Both the position numbers and the translations under genes were made by a program. A stretch of DNA of 64,000 bases from Trichoplax sp. H2. Its lineage: Eukaryota > Placozoa > Uniplacotomia > Trichoplacea. The stretch lies in NCBI GenBank assembly GCA_003344405.1, contig NOWV01000025.1:310001-374000 (forward strand). Direction: 5' to 3'. The notes under the pieces are model-generated. The model did not search any database. It saw only the letters and a list, made by a program, of their open reading frames with translations, and was not told the DNA's origin. The stretch's first letter is position 1. Every line of letters begins with the position of its first letter. Shown here piece by piece: positions 12,191 to 24,669 of this stretch.

Positions 12191-14814
12191 CATTATTTCA
12201 ACGGTACCTACATGTCGTGATTTCAGCTAATTACAGTAGTTTTGTGTAGGCAATACACTACACTACATTAGACCCCGCTAGTTTATCCCCAATTTCTTGG
12301 TAGACTTGGCCGAAACGATCGCACTGAGAAATGGATGAATTTCCCTATTTTTATTCTATAGAAATGTGAAGTGGTGTATGACATAAGCTTCAGTACAATA
12401 GTTTCAGCCAAGTATTTTAAAAATATTCTATCAACTAGCGTGACAGTACAGCAAACTGCTAACGCGAGTTTCGCTAGTATAGATAAAGACAGTAATCACC
12501 AAAAAGCCAGTTGTAAAATTCGCTTATCCCACGCGTTGTATTATTCGTTCATCGCCATGCAATCGATGATGTACATACTGTGTACTTATGCAGTACTACA
12601 TTGATCGTATTACTGTACCAATACTATGCAACAGCATCGTAGCGTAGACAGTATTTTGCTGTACATCTTGCAATGGACGCTAGTTGGTTAATCCCTAGGG
12701 ATTTTTCAATCATCAATCCCGCCTTGATTGCCGTAGCCGGCGGCACAGCACTTCTTTAGAGCCATATCCATCGATTGACCCAATTCAATATGTTATATAA
12801 TCCAGTACGGACGCGTATGAATTCGATTATTATCGCGAAAGAGTAATATGCAAAAAATCTTTTACAAGACGATACCATATGGTGGTGTAATCGATTGTAG
12901 ATGCGTAGGTACTAGCCAATTGGACTGCCAATTTCATGTCTCACAATATACCCAACTTTTCTCAGATCCATGTCTAATCATAATGTCAAGATAAAGACCT
13001 CAGAAATACCCTCTACGTGTCTATTTTTGGTAACCACACATTGCATACAATCAACCTGGACGAGAACATCTACTCGCCTATATTATCTTGTATAATAGTA
13101 GTGTCCTCCTTACAACCAAGATTGCGCTAGCTTTCAAGGAAGGAGTTGCTGGCGGAAACGGTTATGCTACGCGTATGCGCCGTATTATTTTATTCCTTGC
13201 AGACATTGGACTGTAGGGTACTTCAACATTTTGAAAGGATATCAAATCAGTTAAAATCGGCTTTCCATCCAATTTCATCACAACCAATCAGCCACTATCA
13301 ATTTTCCGATATCATAACAATATGCCAGAGAGCCTCTAATCGCGCACTGATATACAACGTAGTGCCCATACGACAAAGATTGCGCTTGATTTCAAATAAG
13401 GGTATATTATACGTCGTATTATTTTATTCCTAACAGGCATTAGACGGTAGGATAATTCAACATTTTAAAGGATATCAAACCAGTTGAAATCAGCCTTCGA
13501 TTGAATTCGTCATAACAAATTAACAATCATTCGATATCATAACAATATTTCAAAAATAAATCATCAGGCAATAGAATAAATAAGCAATCTCCTCATCGAT
13601 GATTGTATGGAGCACTGATTGACACTGACAAACTAGCAAGAAAATAAGAATGACCAACATTTATTGCTAACACCGACCGATGAGGACGTGTTATGCAGTA
13701 AACCCAACATTTTCGTCATCCTATTACTACAGTGGCTTAGAAACGCAATTCAAGTTGGTAGAGTATTTAAAATATCATTCACTTTTTGGCCTGAGTCTTC
13801 CGATATCGTGTAAAATAGCAGATGCAATAAATAAATACTGTACTACAACGACGATGTACATAAAGTCTACATTACTATACACGTACAACACTAGTCTACG
13901 CACACACACAGTATACTTTTTGCAGTATGCAGTATAGTCAATGGAGATAAATATAACTGTAATGACTTTCTATTGACGAGCGATACAAAAAGAAATTGAA
14001 ACACATCGTTGTAGTAGCAACTACAAATAAACAACACATATATAACATTCATTTATAAATACCTAAATGGATTGCCTACGTACAACGTCGGCGTAGCTTA
14101 GGCAAAGCTAACTATTAGTAGCAGATATGCAATCATATTACATAAGAAGTAGGTCAATATTCCAAATAAAAAATACACAATCTTTCACTACATTACGAGA
14201 CATAATATAATAGTGTCATCATCATAATGATGTAAGCCTGTACGATAATTTGCGAGTATATTACTACAAGTCTCGAGTTTAACCAATTCAGCAATGAGAC
14301 ACGCTTATAAATACAGTAACCTTTCCTTACAACATCTATATCAGAATTTTACATTTATGGTTGTTAATAATACCTCATCACTTGTTAATGGCTGATTGAC
14401 ATAAAATTCTTATTATTGCAGTATGTTACTGATTACTGGTTGCTACTATCCTATCTCGGTAAAATAGTTCGGATAGTCTGTTATAAAACATTTATCTTCT
14501 ACTGTATATTTGGAAATTGTCTATTTATACACTTTTACAAAATACCTTTCTTTTCCAATGACAGCATTACTTCACAGGACATATTGGTAGAATTACGCGT
14601 AGCAGATTGATGACCGAGACAGTGATAAAAGAATTTTCAACATCACTTGCATGCATAATTCTAACTATTTCAACCACTTTTATCATGAATTAGTCATTAT
14701 CGATACTGTACTTCAACTACAGCGGTAAAAGAAATTTAATCTTTTCTATGGCTATACTACAGATGGCAATCTACAGCTTGTATAGTCTTTGATCGCAATT
14801 TGAAATTGAATCGT
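12191..14814. other. Non-coding stretch between the minisatellite and the KMT2 stop codon
   Basis: Several plus-strand open frames of 60-95 codons lie here but lack recognisable domains or conservation cues. The right part probably contains the 3' UTR of the leftward KMT2-like gene. No poly(A) signal could be assigned with confidence. A diverged tandem duplication lies at 13118-13555 (separate entry). Confidence 0.5.
13118..13555. repeat. Diverged tandem duplication, two copies of about 200-250 bp
   Basis: Copy 1 (about 13118-13325) and copy 2 (about 13374-13555) share, in order, aagattgcgct.g.tttcaa, gtattattttattcct, ttcaacattttgaaaggata, tcaaa.cagtt.aaatc and cgatatcataacaatat. Confidence 0.75.
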
Positions 14815-16010
14815 TCAATTCAAAAACTTTCGACATTTCTTTGAACTACAGTTACACGGTAATTTAATATCTTCTTTCGCAAAGTTATAATCGTATGTCA
14901 GTTCTTCTCCAGGATAGATTCTGCAATATTGTACAATATACTCATCGTCAACGTTACAGACCGAATCTACTATGCTACATACAGCATGATAATATTCTAT
15001 TATAGCGTCTACGTTACCTTCGTAAAGCAAAGATTATGATCTTTTTAATATTGTCAATAGGTACAATTTTGCAATAACAATTAGGATCACAGGAATGATT
15101 AATAAATCTAGCTGCATTGCCACTAAGAGTGGCATCAATGACCTCATCACGATCGATCCTAAACATGTAACAACCTAAACCCTAGGGCAATCATTAAATT
15201 AAAAAGATAGAATTAACGTTCAAGATACAATTATTGTCGAATTAGATTCGTTCAAGACTGATTCTGGCTTGCCTTCCAGATAAAATACTTACTTTGCCTT
15301 CGTAATACTTTTCCTGCTTATCGGTTAAAATTGATCGAATTTTAGTACCAGCATATTCCATAATCATTTCTCCGGCTTCAATAATCCTTTTACAAAACAA
15401 TCCCCGTCCGTGGATATCTGATCTATAAACGCCTACAGTTTCTTTCGCAGTTGCGGCTAAATGACGATATCTCATAGCCATAGGTAGTTCCAAACCAGTT
15501 GCTCGACTATAAGTAAAATACAGTCCAGTCGAATATAAATAATACTATACTACTGGACCAAGATGCACCTAAAGGTCCGATAAAATTTAACATAACTAGT
15601 TATTATACCGTATAGCAAGGGCTTCATCAACAGCTTTACTTGGAACATTGTCAGTTTGTAATTCACTTAATGTCGAAACTTTGCGATATGGTGACATTAA
15701 AAAGCTAAACATATCATAGTGTGATGTACGGCGATACACTTCAGTTCGGATACAACCGCTAGGATTGGGAACAATAACCTTCAATTTGAAAATTATAATT
15801 ATTAGCTAGCATTTTAGTCAAAAGCACCATTGAATAACAAATTCATTCCACAACGATACCATAACCTTTAACATAATGAATAAAACACATTTTAATCTTT
15901 TCTATATGTAGCCTACCTACCTCTGAAAATCGCTGAGCATGAAATTGAAATTCATAATTTTTAAAAGTCACTGGAGCTGATAACTGTTCAATGATAAATT
16001 TGACAGGTTC
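14815..16010 (-). other. FYRC, Win motif, SET and post-SET region of the KMT2-like gene
   Basis: FYRC starts in 16306-17432 ([18 protein letters not shown]), continues through the 35-bp exon 16187-16221, then 15921-16010 ([17 protein letters not shown]) and 15609-15778 ([20 protein letters not shown]). Exons 15293-15506, 15018-15181 and 14815-14920 form the SET domain ([49 protein letters not shown]) and the cysteine-rich post-SET tail. All residues normally needed for cofactor and zinc binding appear intact. Confidence 0.95.
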
Positions 16011-19000
16011 CTGTGTTAAACAAAAAAATAAATAAATTATAAACATATTTATTAATAACTAACAACATTTGTAGTACAATACACCTTCGACCAACATCAC
16101 ATGAAAATTTTTTTAAAAAGAATTAGCGGAGAATTAACATAGATACGCAAGGAGGTAAAGATTAGACTGGATAATACGCGTATAACCTTAGTTAATCCAA
16201 ACACGTCCAGACCAACGAAATCTACAAGCAAATATTAAAATTTTAATCTGAACAGATCAACGCGCATAAATTGTAAGAATAAAACTACTATAAGATAGAC
16301 AATACCGTCCAAGGCTCTATGACGATCTTTCAATTGTGGGTTAATCTGACAAGCCAGTTTCTTGATTAATTTCCAACCCTTGTTACAGGTATCAGTTTTA
16401 ATGCTGAAACCGTCTGAGCTTTCTAAATGGAATTCTAATGTTGACTTGTACAAGCGCTTCTTCGATTGTTTGGTATTGATTCCCTTTGCTTTCTTATAAG
16501 ATCTACCACAAACTGCACTTTGAGTTGTACTTTCGTTACTACATTGGGCGTCTGAATTATCAGTCATGGACATGTCAGAAGTAGCTTGATTGGACTGTAC
16601 ATCGCTTTGTTTATCAGATTGCTCAGACAATGTGCTATTCAAGTTTAGAGGTACATTGCTATTTAGATTTGAAGCCACACTGTTTAAGTTTGAAGAGGGG
16701 TTACTATTTAAAATGGAAGGCGGACTGCTGATGGCGTAATTTTGATGCTGGACTTGATTAGGCGGTACGTACATATAGGACATTCCAGAATTAACGACGT
16801 AATTTGGTACGTAGTAGTAAAATGTTTCTCCAATCTTGACCAAAGGTGACACTTGCGTATTGATTGGCATAGGACTAGTTGTATGATTATAGTTGTAATT
16901 ACAAGGCCAGTTCAATGGAACATTCCAGTATGCTGCAGTATTCTGGTAGCCTGAAGGGTTTATGTTTGATGCTGAAGGCGTGGACTGGTGATGATATTGC
17001 AACCCACGGTTGCAAGAATCTGAAACGTTAGCTATGGCGTTGTTGTTATTTGTAACTGTACTAAGATTACTGATAACATGCCGATCTTTATTATTAGCGA
17101 TACCGCTAGTACTGCTATAGCTTGTTGTGCCGGACTGAATATGAGATATGGACTGTATACGTACATCACTCGGTGATCCTTGATCTGTTATAGACTTATG
17201 GTCTGATAGCGTATTGTCACAGCTTGTATCATTCGTTGTAATAAACTCATTTTCAGCAGACTGTTCTTCAACTAACTCGTCAACCGGTGAGAAATTTTCA
17301 TGAACGTGGGTATAATGTTCCAATTCTTTATTGTTTTGATTACTTCGAACTGCACGTTTCTTCTTATGAACTGTTAAAGTGTATGTACAAATGGTTCCGG
17401 GATATTTTGTACTCCAAAATGATACAGTAGCTCTAATTCAAGAACAGTTTAGAGATTGAATTAACGTGACTTTAAAATGCTTACTACACTAACGCAAGAA
17501 ATACAAATTACCTATAGTTAACTGGAATTAAAACATTCGTCCAATCGGATAACTCATCTAAACTGCCCAATGATTTTATCTCTAGTGATCCTATAAATTA
17601 ATATATCAAAACATGTATAGCCAAATTTATTACTATTACTCTATAATAAATAATAATTGACCCTGAGTAGTATTAACGGAACAACTTATTATTAAGTTAA
17701 GATCTGTTAATTTACCTATTCTAATAGCTACCGATGAAGGCTCTACACCTTTTTTGACAATTTTCTTAAAACCTTGCAATTTAGTCATGTCAATAGTAAA
17801 GTGCTTTAACATTACTTGTGATTCGCTTGGACTAATCTGTCAAGATTAAAATTTTCAAAGTTGTCTAGGTGTAAATGCATTTCCCGATAACTTATCGCAA
17901 TATAAATGAATTAGAAGATACTTACAGTATCGCGGTTATTTGCATGCAATTGGCAGAAGACTTTTCTGTCTCTAGTGAAAGCACACCCGTCCTCCCTGAT
18001 AATAACAATATTGATATGATCATTCGTTAGCATGTTAGCGTTAAAAATACCGTTACAGCCTTATTATCGTAATTAACAGCTCAAAATACCGCGCGCATAG
18101 AAAATGATAGTTCCTTGTACATCGAGATTCACAGCATCCAATTGTTGCACCTAGTTCATGGCAAGCATCACATCGCTACAGGCATATTAAAGCGCATCAA
18201 ATTAATAAATAAACAACTATTACCTTCAGTTTGAAAAATATTAAATTAGAATATTACATTACCATTTGTTTTCCGCGTGCACAAGCGATCTGCACATTTA
18301 GCAACTGTCCATCTTGATTTTCATAAACCTAGATAGAAATAGGTAATCGTTATCGATTGCTTTACTTTATTTCGTTGCGAGATCAATTCTTAAGCAAAAT
18401 AGTAAAATGCAAGGATAAAATTGTTATAAACTTATTTACCTCAGCAGACCAAAGGGCACAATTCACATGTACCCATTCATCCAACATATAATATAATAAT
18501 CTTCCTGCATTCTAATTTTTTTTATCAGATTTTTGAAATAGTTTAGAATTGAAATATGTTTATAAGATATTAAAGACAATGTATGGTACAACACATCATG
18601 TATTTGACTAACTTCTCCAGGACCATTTTCAGATTTACAGCATAAACTACATTGGCGTGTATCCTATAAAAATAAAAAAGCCAATTTGCATAGTGATTAA
18701 ATATAGATCAACAATACCGGTAGAAGACAGTTAAGTGATGATTTCTTTCTATGGGACAATCATTAAGTATAATGGCAAACCTTCTGAAGGGGTACTTCTT
18801 TTCGCTCTGTAGGCGGGTTATCGATTACATTGTCGGATTTAGATGTGGTTGCAATTGGTATCATATCAACACTATTGTCAAGATTAGTTTTCGTATCATT
18901 AACTTGCTTTCCTGCCTATTATGTAAGTAAACCCATCAGAAATGCCCTGTCTGCGAACTTATTTATTAATCCAACATACTTGTAAGATTAATATCTCTTT

Positions 19001-22000
19001 ATCATCGTTATTCTGATTGCATTCGTAATCGTGTTCCAACATATAAGTGTTCAAATCCTTTTCATGTAATTTTCTGCGATATTATACTTATATTAGTCAC
19101 TAACCCATGTCTGCTCGTTATAGTATATAATTATATTCATATACAATAGCGAAATTGAATGTAACTATTTTACCCTTCGTGGTAAATTTGTTGCATACAT
19201 ATCTGGGGATTTATTACAACATGCCAAGGAAATACATTTGTCATAACCTATAACATAAATTTAAAAAGTGGTTAACTTTTAATATTAGGTTGACCATTGA
19301 AAAGTATTTAAAATTTTTTGTCTTACCATGCGAAAGATATCATAAGTCCTTCTCACATCGTTTTCACTTAGTATATTTGCAATACATGGGTCGCCATGAA
19401 TTTTACTACCGATAGCTCTAGTGATATCGACACAAAAATCGTTCTATATGAATGATGTACAGGATGATATTAGTGCAATATTTTAAAAATCTGCTTTTAT
19501 GCAGTATATTACATAAAAGAGTCAAAATGCAGCATAATAATGGCCATGTCTTGAAACTTTTAATAATTGCTTACTAAATTAGAGTATTTTGTTCCCTTCG
19601 CTTTGGAAAGTATTTTCGTAAAATCTTTCGAAAATATTTCCTGCAACAGGATATGAAAAATAATTTTATTAAGCAATAAAGAAATATTTCATAAAATATA
19701 TTTATACTCTATGATAAACACACAGATACTAGATAATAATCAACTGGCAGATAAAAACCTTGGTTTTCAAATTTTGTTTATCATTCATTTCATGGATCGA
19801 TTGTATCGTAGACAAAACCTATTACGGATATCGGTTTATTTATGACAGTTGCATTCAAATACAATCGCGGTTAGAGTTAATATAAGTTGGCCAAGGTGAT
19901 AGTAATTGAGTTTGATGTCCCTACCTGTAAAATTAATTTATGTAAATGTTCATCAGCAATTCCTTTCCAACTAGGGGCACTTTTCTTAGTACATTGATCG
20001 CATGTGAATTGGTAGTCATCCGGTAAGTTCATTAATACTTCATACTGATTTACTGTTTGAAAGAGATAAAATAATAATCTAAGAATTATGTGACATTATT
20101 AATGATATAAACAAGTATATGTATTAATGTAGTTTTTAAAAACCTGTCATGTCTAGACACTTCGCATGAAACCAACCATCGCAGTTTTTGCAATAAAGAA
20201 TTGATTCGATGCAAGAATCCTTATAAAAGCTTACGTTACACATTTTACAATATTCGCCTCTGTCTCTAAGGATACCGCACAATTGGCATAAAGTAAAATT
20301 ATGCATCCACTGACTTTTCTTCTGAAGGAATAGACATGAAAATATAAACGTAAACAAAAACAACTCGATTATGATTGAAGGCTAACCCTTGTTATAGCGT
20401 AGCTATAAACCAATCCACTGTAAAATTTGCTAGTAATAGAGTTTTACCTTTCCAGCACGAGTAGAGCCACAACTAATGCAGCGTACGCAGTATCTACAAA
20501 CCTAAAAATAAAAACAACATATCACGATGTTATCCTCTTTTGTTTTCAATAAATCATATTTTCTTCTTTCTATATGGTAATATTAATAATTCTATAAAGG
20601 ATATACAATAATTATTCCACGAGTAATCAAATACCCATGTGCCATTTTCGGAAGATTTTCTTTGATAATTAGTTCCAAAGCAAGAAGGGTGATAATACTT
20701 GCAACATTTTGAACATTTAAGTAGCTATTGACAGGAGAGAAAAATATATTAGAATCTTAATTTCAAACACTGACGCTGAAATTTGTCATAAAATATAGCT
20801 ACGTACATTTTTTCCTCTCTTGCACTCTTCACATACGCGGCACTTTACACAATACCATTGGTTGACATCGCGTACTTTATCGCTTAAGCAGAAAGCATGA
20901 AATGTTTGACAGCAACTACTGCATTGAATAATCTATGTAATTAGATAAGCAAATAGACTCATTGAAAACCATTTGAAAGAAGATATTAGAATATAATAAA
21001 TTCTAATCTCGAAGCAACATTTAAATCACTACAAGTGTATAAGCTATCAAATTATAACTCATACACTGTCTGCCCCACCACTGCCACATAAATAACATAA
21101 AGTATCAGATTGGTCGAATTTGCGATCAGTGTAACAGACAACGTGACCATTTTTTAGCAATCCTTTTCTATCGCTATAGCCTTGCCAAGGGAAGAATATA
21201 CTATCATCGTTTGATCTTGGGTGAACATTCCAAGTATTTACAAGAGTTATTGGCGTTTCGAAGTTTTGCTCATCTTCAGCTAGTAACGAAAATGTTATTG
21301 TAAATCTAGAATCGAAATATTACATTATTAGCAATTAAGCACAAAGTTAGGTTAGCAACTCTACCTTCCGCTTCGCAATTGTTCCCTACAACTGTAGATA
21401 CAGCATTAGCTCTTTCTTCTTGGTTACTTTTGAGTTTTGGGTTAACCTTTTTACTGTTGATGGCGCTGGTTTTAAAGGTCGGATTAGTCTTTCTTAAATC
21501 CAATGTTTGGTCGTTGTCTTCATCTGAGTGACGGTGACAATATTTAATAGAAAAAGTTTGTAATAATTTCAACAACAAATAATATTACGTGCATAAAATC
21601 TACCAATAACTTACCTAATGTTAGCTTCACCTTCTTCCCTATTCCTAAAGTAGTACTTTCAGTAATACGTTCAGTATTTTTGTTGCTGAGCAATGTATCA
21701 GATTTTTTATGGTTAGCATCCCGATATATAATATCTTGTGCTATCGCCAATTGACTATATGTTCTTTTCTTATTTTTACTAGAGCTCTTAGTAGTAGTTA
21801 ATTTATGTTCTTTGGTCCCTTCTGAGTTATTTTTATAACCGATAGGAACGACATCCACTGTATCTTGGGTTGTAATTATGCCATTTAGAAGCACATCATT
21901 TGCTACAATCATTACATATTAGATCAGTATGATGGGTAATATTCATCATGTTACAGCTAACTGATTATTATGTAACTAAAAGTCAACGAACCAGTTTGTG

Positions 22001-22360
22001 GTTGAATCGCATGACTCACGTCTTCGTGACAACTAAGATAACTATCACTCGAGCTGCCTCCATCATGATCTAGGTATAAATATCGTATTCCATATACAAT
22101 TAACACTTGTTCGTATGTTGATGATTTACACTAACGTACAGTGTTTATTTCTTTCAAGTTAATATACTGTAGTATAATATTTTGCAATACAATTACAATT
22201 AGTATCCTATAACGAGATTCTTGACCAACATACCTAAATTTTTTATCGAAACTAGCTCAACATAACCTGGCTGATTTATATCGCTGTCTGATAATTTACT
22301 ATAATATTTGATAGAAGAATTAGAATCATTGGATACTATCGGTAAGATAACCATTAAACC
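14815..22360 (-). CDS. KMT2A/B-type (Trithorax/MLL) histone H3K4 methyltransferase
   Basis: Predicted nuclear lysine methyltransferase of the COMPASS/MLL family, the catalytic subunit that methylates histone H3 lysine 4 with WDR5, RBBP5 and ASH2L-type partners (family knowledge). Exons read 5' to 3': 22234-22360, 21992-22069, 21615-21902, 21365-21523, 21065-21279, 20807-20932, 20635-20724, 20448-20501, 20144-20321, 19925-20052, 19759-19818, 19575-19640, 19327-19443, 19174-19247, 18980-19073, 18781-18915, 18613-18663, 18440-18511, 18263-18328, 18090-18175, 17926-17995, 17716-17836, 17512-17590, 16306-17432, 16187-16221, 15921-16010, 15609-15778, 15293-15506, 15018-15181, 14815-14920. All joins are GT-AG and keep frame (about 1470 codons). 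Domain order: PHD1-3, degenerate bromodomain, extended PHD, FYRN, Asn/Ser-rich linker, FYRC, SET with [11 protein letters not shown] and [10 protein letters not shown], post-[16 protein letters not shown], stop. The FYRN/FYRC pair and single ePHD after a bromodomain remnant match KMT2A/B rather than KMT2C/D. The 5' end is uncertain: an exon at 22412-22518 does not join in phase, and further exons may lie upstream. Confidence 0.93.
17432..18663 (-). other. Extended PHD and FYRN region of the KMT2-like gene
   Basis: The ePHD is built from exons 18613-18663 (RQCSLCC), 18440-18511 ([21 protein letters not shown]), 18263-18328, 18090-18175 ([21 protein letters not shown]) and 17926-17995 (GCAF, VFCQLH). 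It is followed by 17716-17836, 17512-17590 ([19 protein letters not shown]) and the start of the next exon (FWSTKYPGT), which form FYRN. Each junction restores a conserved motif, which strongly supports the exon model. Confidence 0.9.
19174..19640 (-). other. Degenerate bromodomain region of the KMT2-like gene
   Basis: Exons 19575-19640, 19327-19443 and 19174-19247 encode a helical segment with [24 protein letters not shown] and ending MVMTNVFPW. These positions match the bromodomain-like segment between PHD3 and ePHD of KMT2A (which ends MERVFPWF). Acetyl-lysine binding cannot be judged from this sequence alone. Confidence 0.75.
19925..21279 (-). other. PHD finger cluster (PHD1-PHD3) of the KMT2-like gene
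   Basis: Six exons encode three consecutive zinc fingers. PHD1: CYLCG at the end of 21065-21279 plus 20807-20932 ([24 protein letters not shown]). PHD2: 20635-20724 and 20448-20501 ([28 protein letters not shown]). PHD3: 20144-20321 and 19925-20052 ([23 protein letters not shown]). In human KMT2A the third finger reads H3K4me3 (family knowledge). Cys/His spacing looks complete here. Confidence 0.9.
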
Positions 22361-22671
22361 CTAAAGCGTAATGAAATTTCTGCAATAAGTAAATAAGTAT
22401 ATTTAATCTACCAATTGGTCTGGGAATCCCAGCTTTCCATATTCAATTTTTCAGAACTAAGTTTCAGGTGATGATCTCCTGCTATTTGTCTCTTTTCATT
22501 AAGTGATTCCAAAGCAATCTATGATTCCAATAGCAATAGAGAAATTATTACATTTAGAGCTTCTACGTTAATAAATAGCGTTCACAATAGCTAAATGTTG
22601 TCCATAAATTTTAAATATTTATAGATTTATTAGCAGTATCGCTGGAATAATGAATTGAAGTACTATATTAC

Positions 22672-23481
22672 CTCGCTCGAAATGTTGTTGCTTGCATTGA
22701 TATCCACCGATGAAGCTAGAGGATAAAATAAGACACAATCAATTATATGTATAAATTATTCCAACGTTTCTACTCTATCAGTTTATTGTATATTAGTATA
22801 TTTGCACACCATATAGTAGTGGAGATCACTAATAGCTTAGAGAATACGATGAATTTGGTCCTCGTTTTACACAAAAAATCACTAAATGGTTGCAGTAAGC
22901 AAATAACTTAGAGGTAATACACCATACAGTTAGGAATCTCGTGTATGACAGAAAATGAAAACTTGTCTACGGCATACTACAGAGAACGTAAAAAATGACG
23001 GAAACAAACATCTGAGGTGGTTATATTAATAGCTGACGAATAGAGTCTATCGTCAATTCCTGGTTGCTATGTTTCACCACAGCTGAAAAAACCTCATAAA
23101 GAGACGCTCCTATGCGATTGATAGTAACGATACCTTGATTAGTTGATTTTTTTTTCGGTCTTTGCAAGCTTTTCAATTTCTGTGTTACTCTAGCAACAGA
23201 ACGCTGAGCTGATTGGCGTTTCAACCGACTACGACTATCGAATTAAATAATTACAAAATCAAGAATGTTGTTTCTACAGCGACCTAGTAAAGCTAAGGTA
23301 TTCAACATGAATATTACGGTAATAAAGGAATTCTATCCAATACGCAGAAATCGCTGCTTGAGTATCTTCTCTACAACAAGATTATGATAATAATCAATTC
23401 TAGTGTAGAATTTATCTACCTATCTTCATTCATCATAACTTCATTGTTCAAGGAAGGAGATGGACAGCTATAAATTGAATC
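22672..23481 (-). CDS. Candidate N-terminal exons of the KMT2-like gene, or a separate small gene
   Basis: Exon 23420-23481 (starts after ctgtag; peptide DSIYSCPSPSLNNEVMMNED) joins in phase to an exon starting at 23234 with a very basic stretch (RSRLKRQSAQR, KLKSLQRPKKKS). From there two readings are possible. (1) The donor gtatcg at 23133 splices to 22672-22715 (SSVDINASNNISSE) and on into the KMT2 core; phases fit (1 nt plus 2 nt). (2) The frame is read through to a TAA at 23021-23023, giving a separate C terminus ending TIDSIRQLLI. The basic composition suits a chromatin protein. No start codon with convincing context was found. Confidence 0.4.
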
Positions 23482-24665
23482 CTACAGTTAGCCCCAATAC
23501 CAATTTTCTTCTTTTAAATAAATAATTAAAATATTAATCCGATGAGATAAGAGTCATTATCAACATAGATTCAAAGTTTGTAGATTACTGTGTTAAAGTG
23601 AGCCGTTGTAAGAAAATCTTGAATTATTATTAATTTGAATAGAAAGTAATTAGTATAAAGTTTAATTTTCAGCATTTATACCACATTGATTATAGGTAGT
23701 GATAATCATTTAGAGAAAGATAGTATATTTTGCCAATGGCAATCTAGAATAGTGAAGTGAATCGTAACGAAGGAAATTTATTTCACAACTATAAATATTC
23801 ACTTCCAGTGCAATGTTCATAACTTTGCAGGGTAAAATATAGCATGTATGGCTTTCTATCACTTATGTATGCATAATACTCGTATAGCATTACTCGTATT
23901 TTGATTGTCAGCGAAATTATTTTCCGTAAAGCATACGCATACATAGATTAAAATCTACGTATGTTGATAAGTTCTTGCCAGGAAGTGATGCATCAAAAGG
24001 ATCAATTCCATGTATTTAGAAAATACCAATGTTGTAGCTGATCTCTACAAATTTCCATGCTTACTTATCCTTATGTGATTGACAGCTTTGATCGACGTGT
24101 TTGCCTATATTCTACACATGTTTGTTAAGTACAAGGAGGCCAGCTACAGTACTGGATACAATTTCTATTCTACAAAGAACCGTTTGGTTTAGTATGGAGA
24201 TATGGCGAATAGAATGAATCAATTTGTTAACGAGGCAAGGCGAATACTTTTTCAAGCTACTGGATGTGAATTTCCATATTCTAAGTAAACAAAACTAGTT
24301 TAGAATAGTATCGCAGGTTGGCCTGGCTAAGAATAGCAGGTGTCCAGGTTATGTCCTCAAACGGTAGGTTTAGTTTTGAAGCTGCCGCTTTTCCATCAAA
24401 AAAGGGTAGAGTTTCTAGCTCTGACAAGCTAAAATAAAACTATTTGAACAACCACAGACATCCCGTATTTTTCTTAGAAGCTCTAGCCATTTAATGATTC
24501 GGGGATTAGAAAGTGATGAATGTTCAAATGAGCTACATCAAAGGAATATTCTATTTTACATTACACAGTATGCTTGCATAGTTGCAATGCAATCCGATTG
24601 TCACAGGCGTCTATTGCTGCGAGCTACTGAAAAATAATTTATTTCCCTTTTTCAAGGATATAACC
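23482..24665. other. Non-coding stretch, nothing recognised
   Basis: AT-rich, no splice-flanked exon, no repeat array. Probably holds the KMT2 promoter or 5' UTR, but no TATA or initiator could be singled out. Confidence 0.4.
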
Positions 24666-24669
24666 AAGG

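Noticed and set aside
10934-12249. Long repetitive plus-strand open frames with MHPYCITRI repeats
   Set aside because: They are translations of the 92-bp minisatellite. The unit is not a multiple of three, so the same peptide reappears in different frames; no start context or splice logic.
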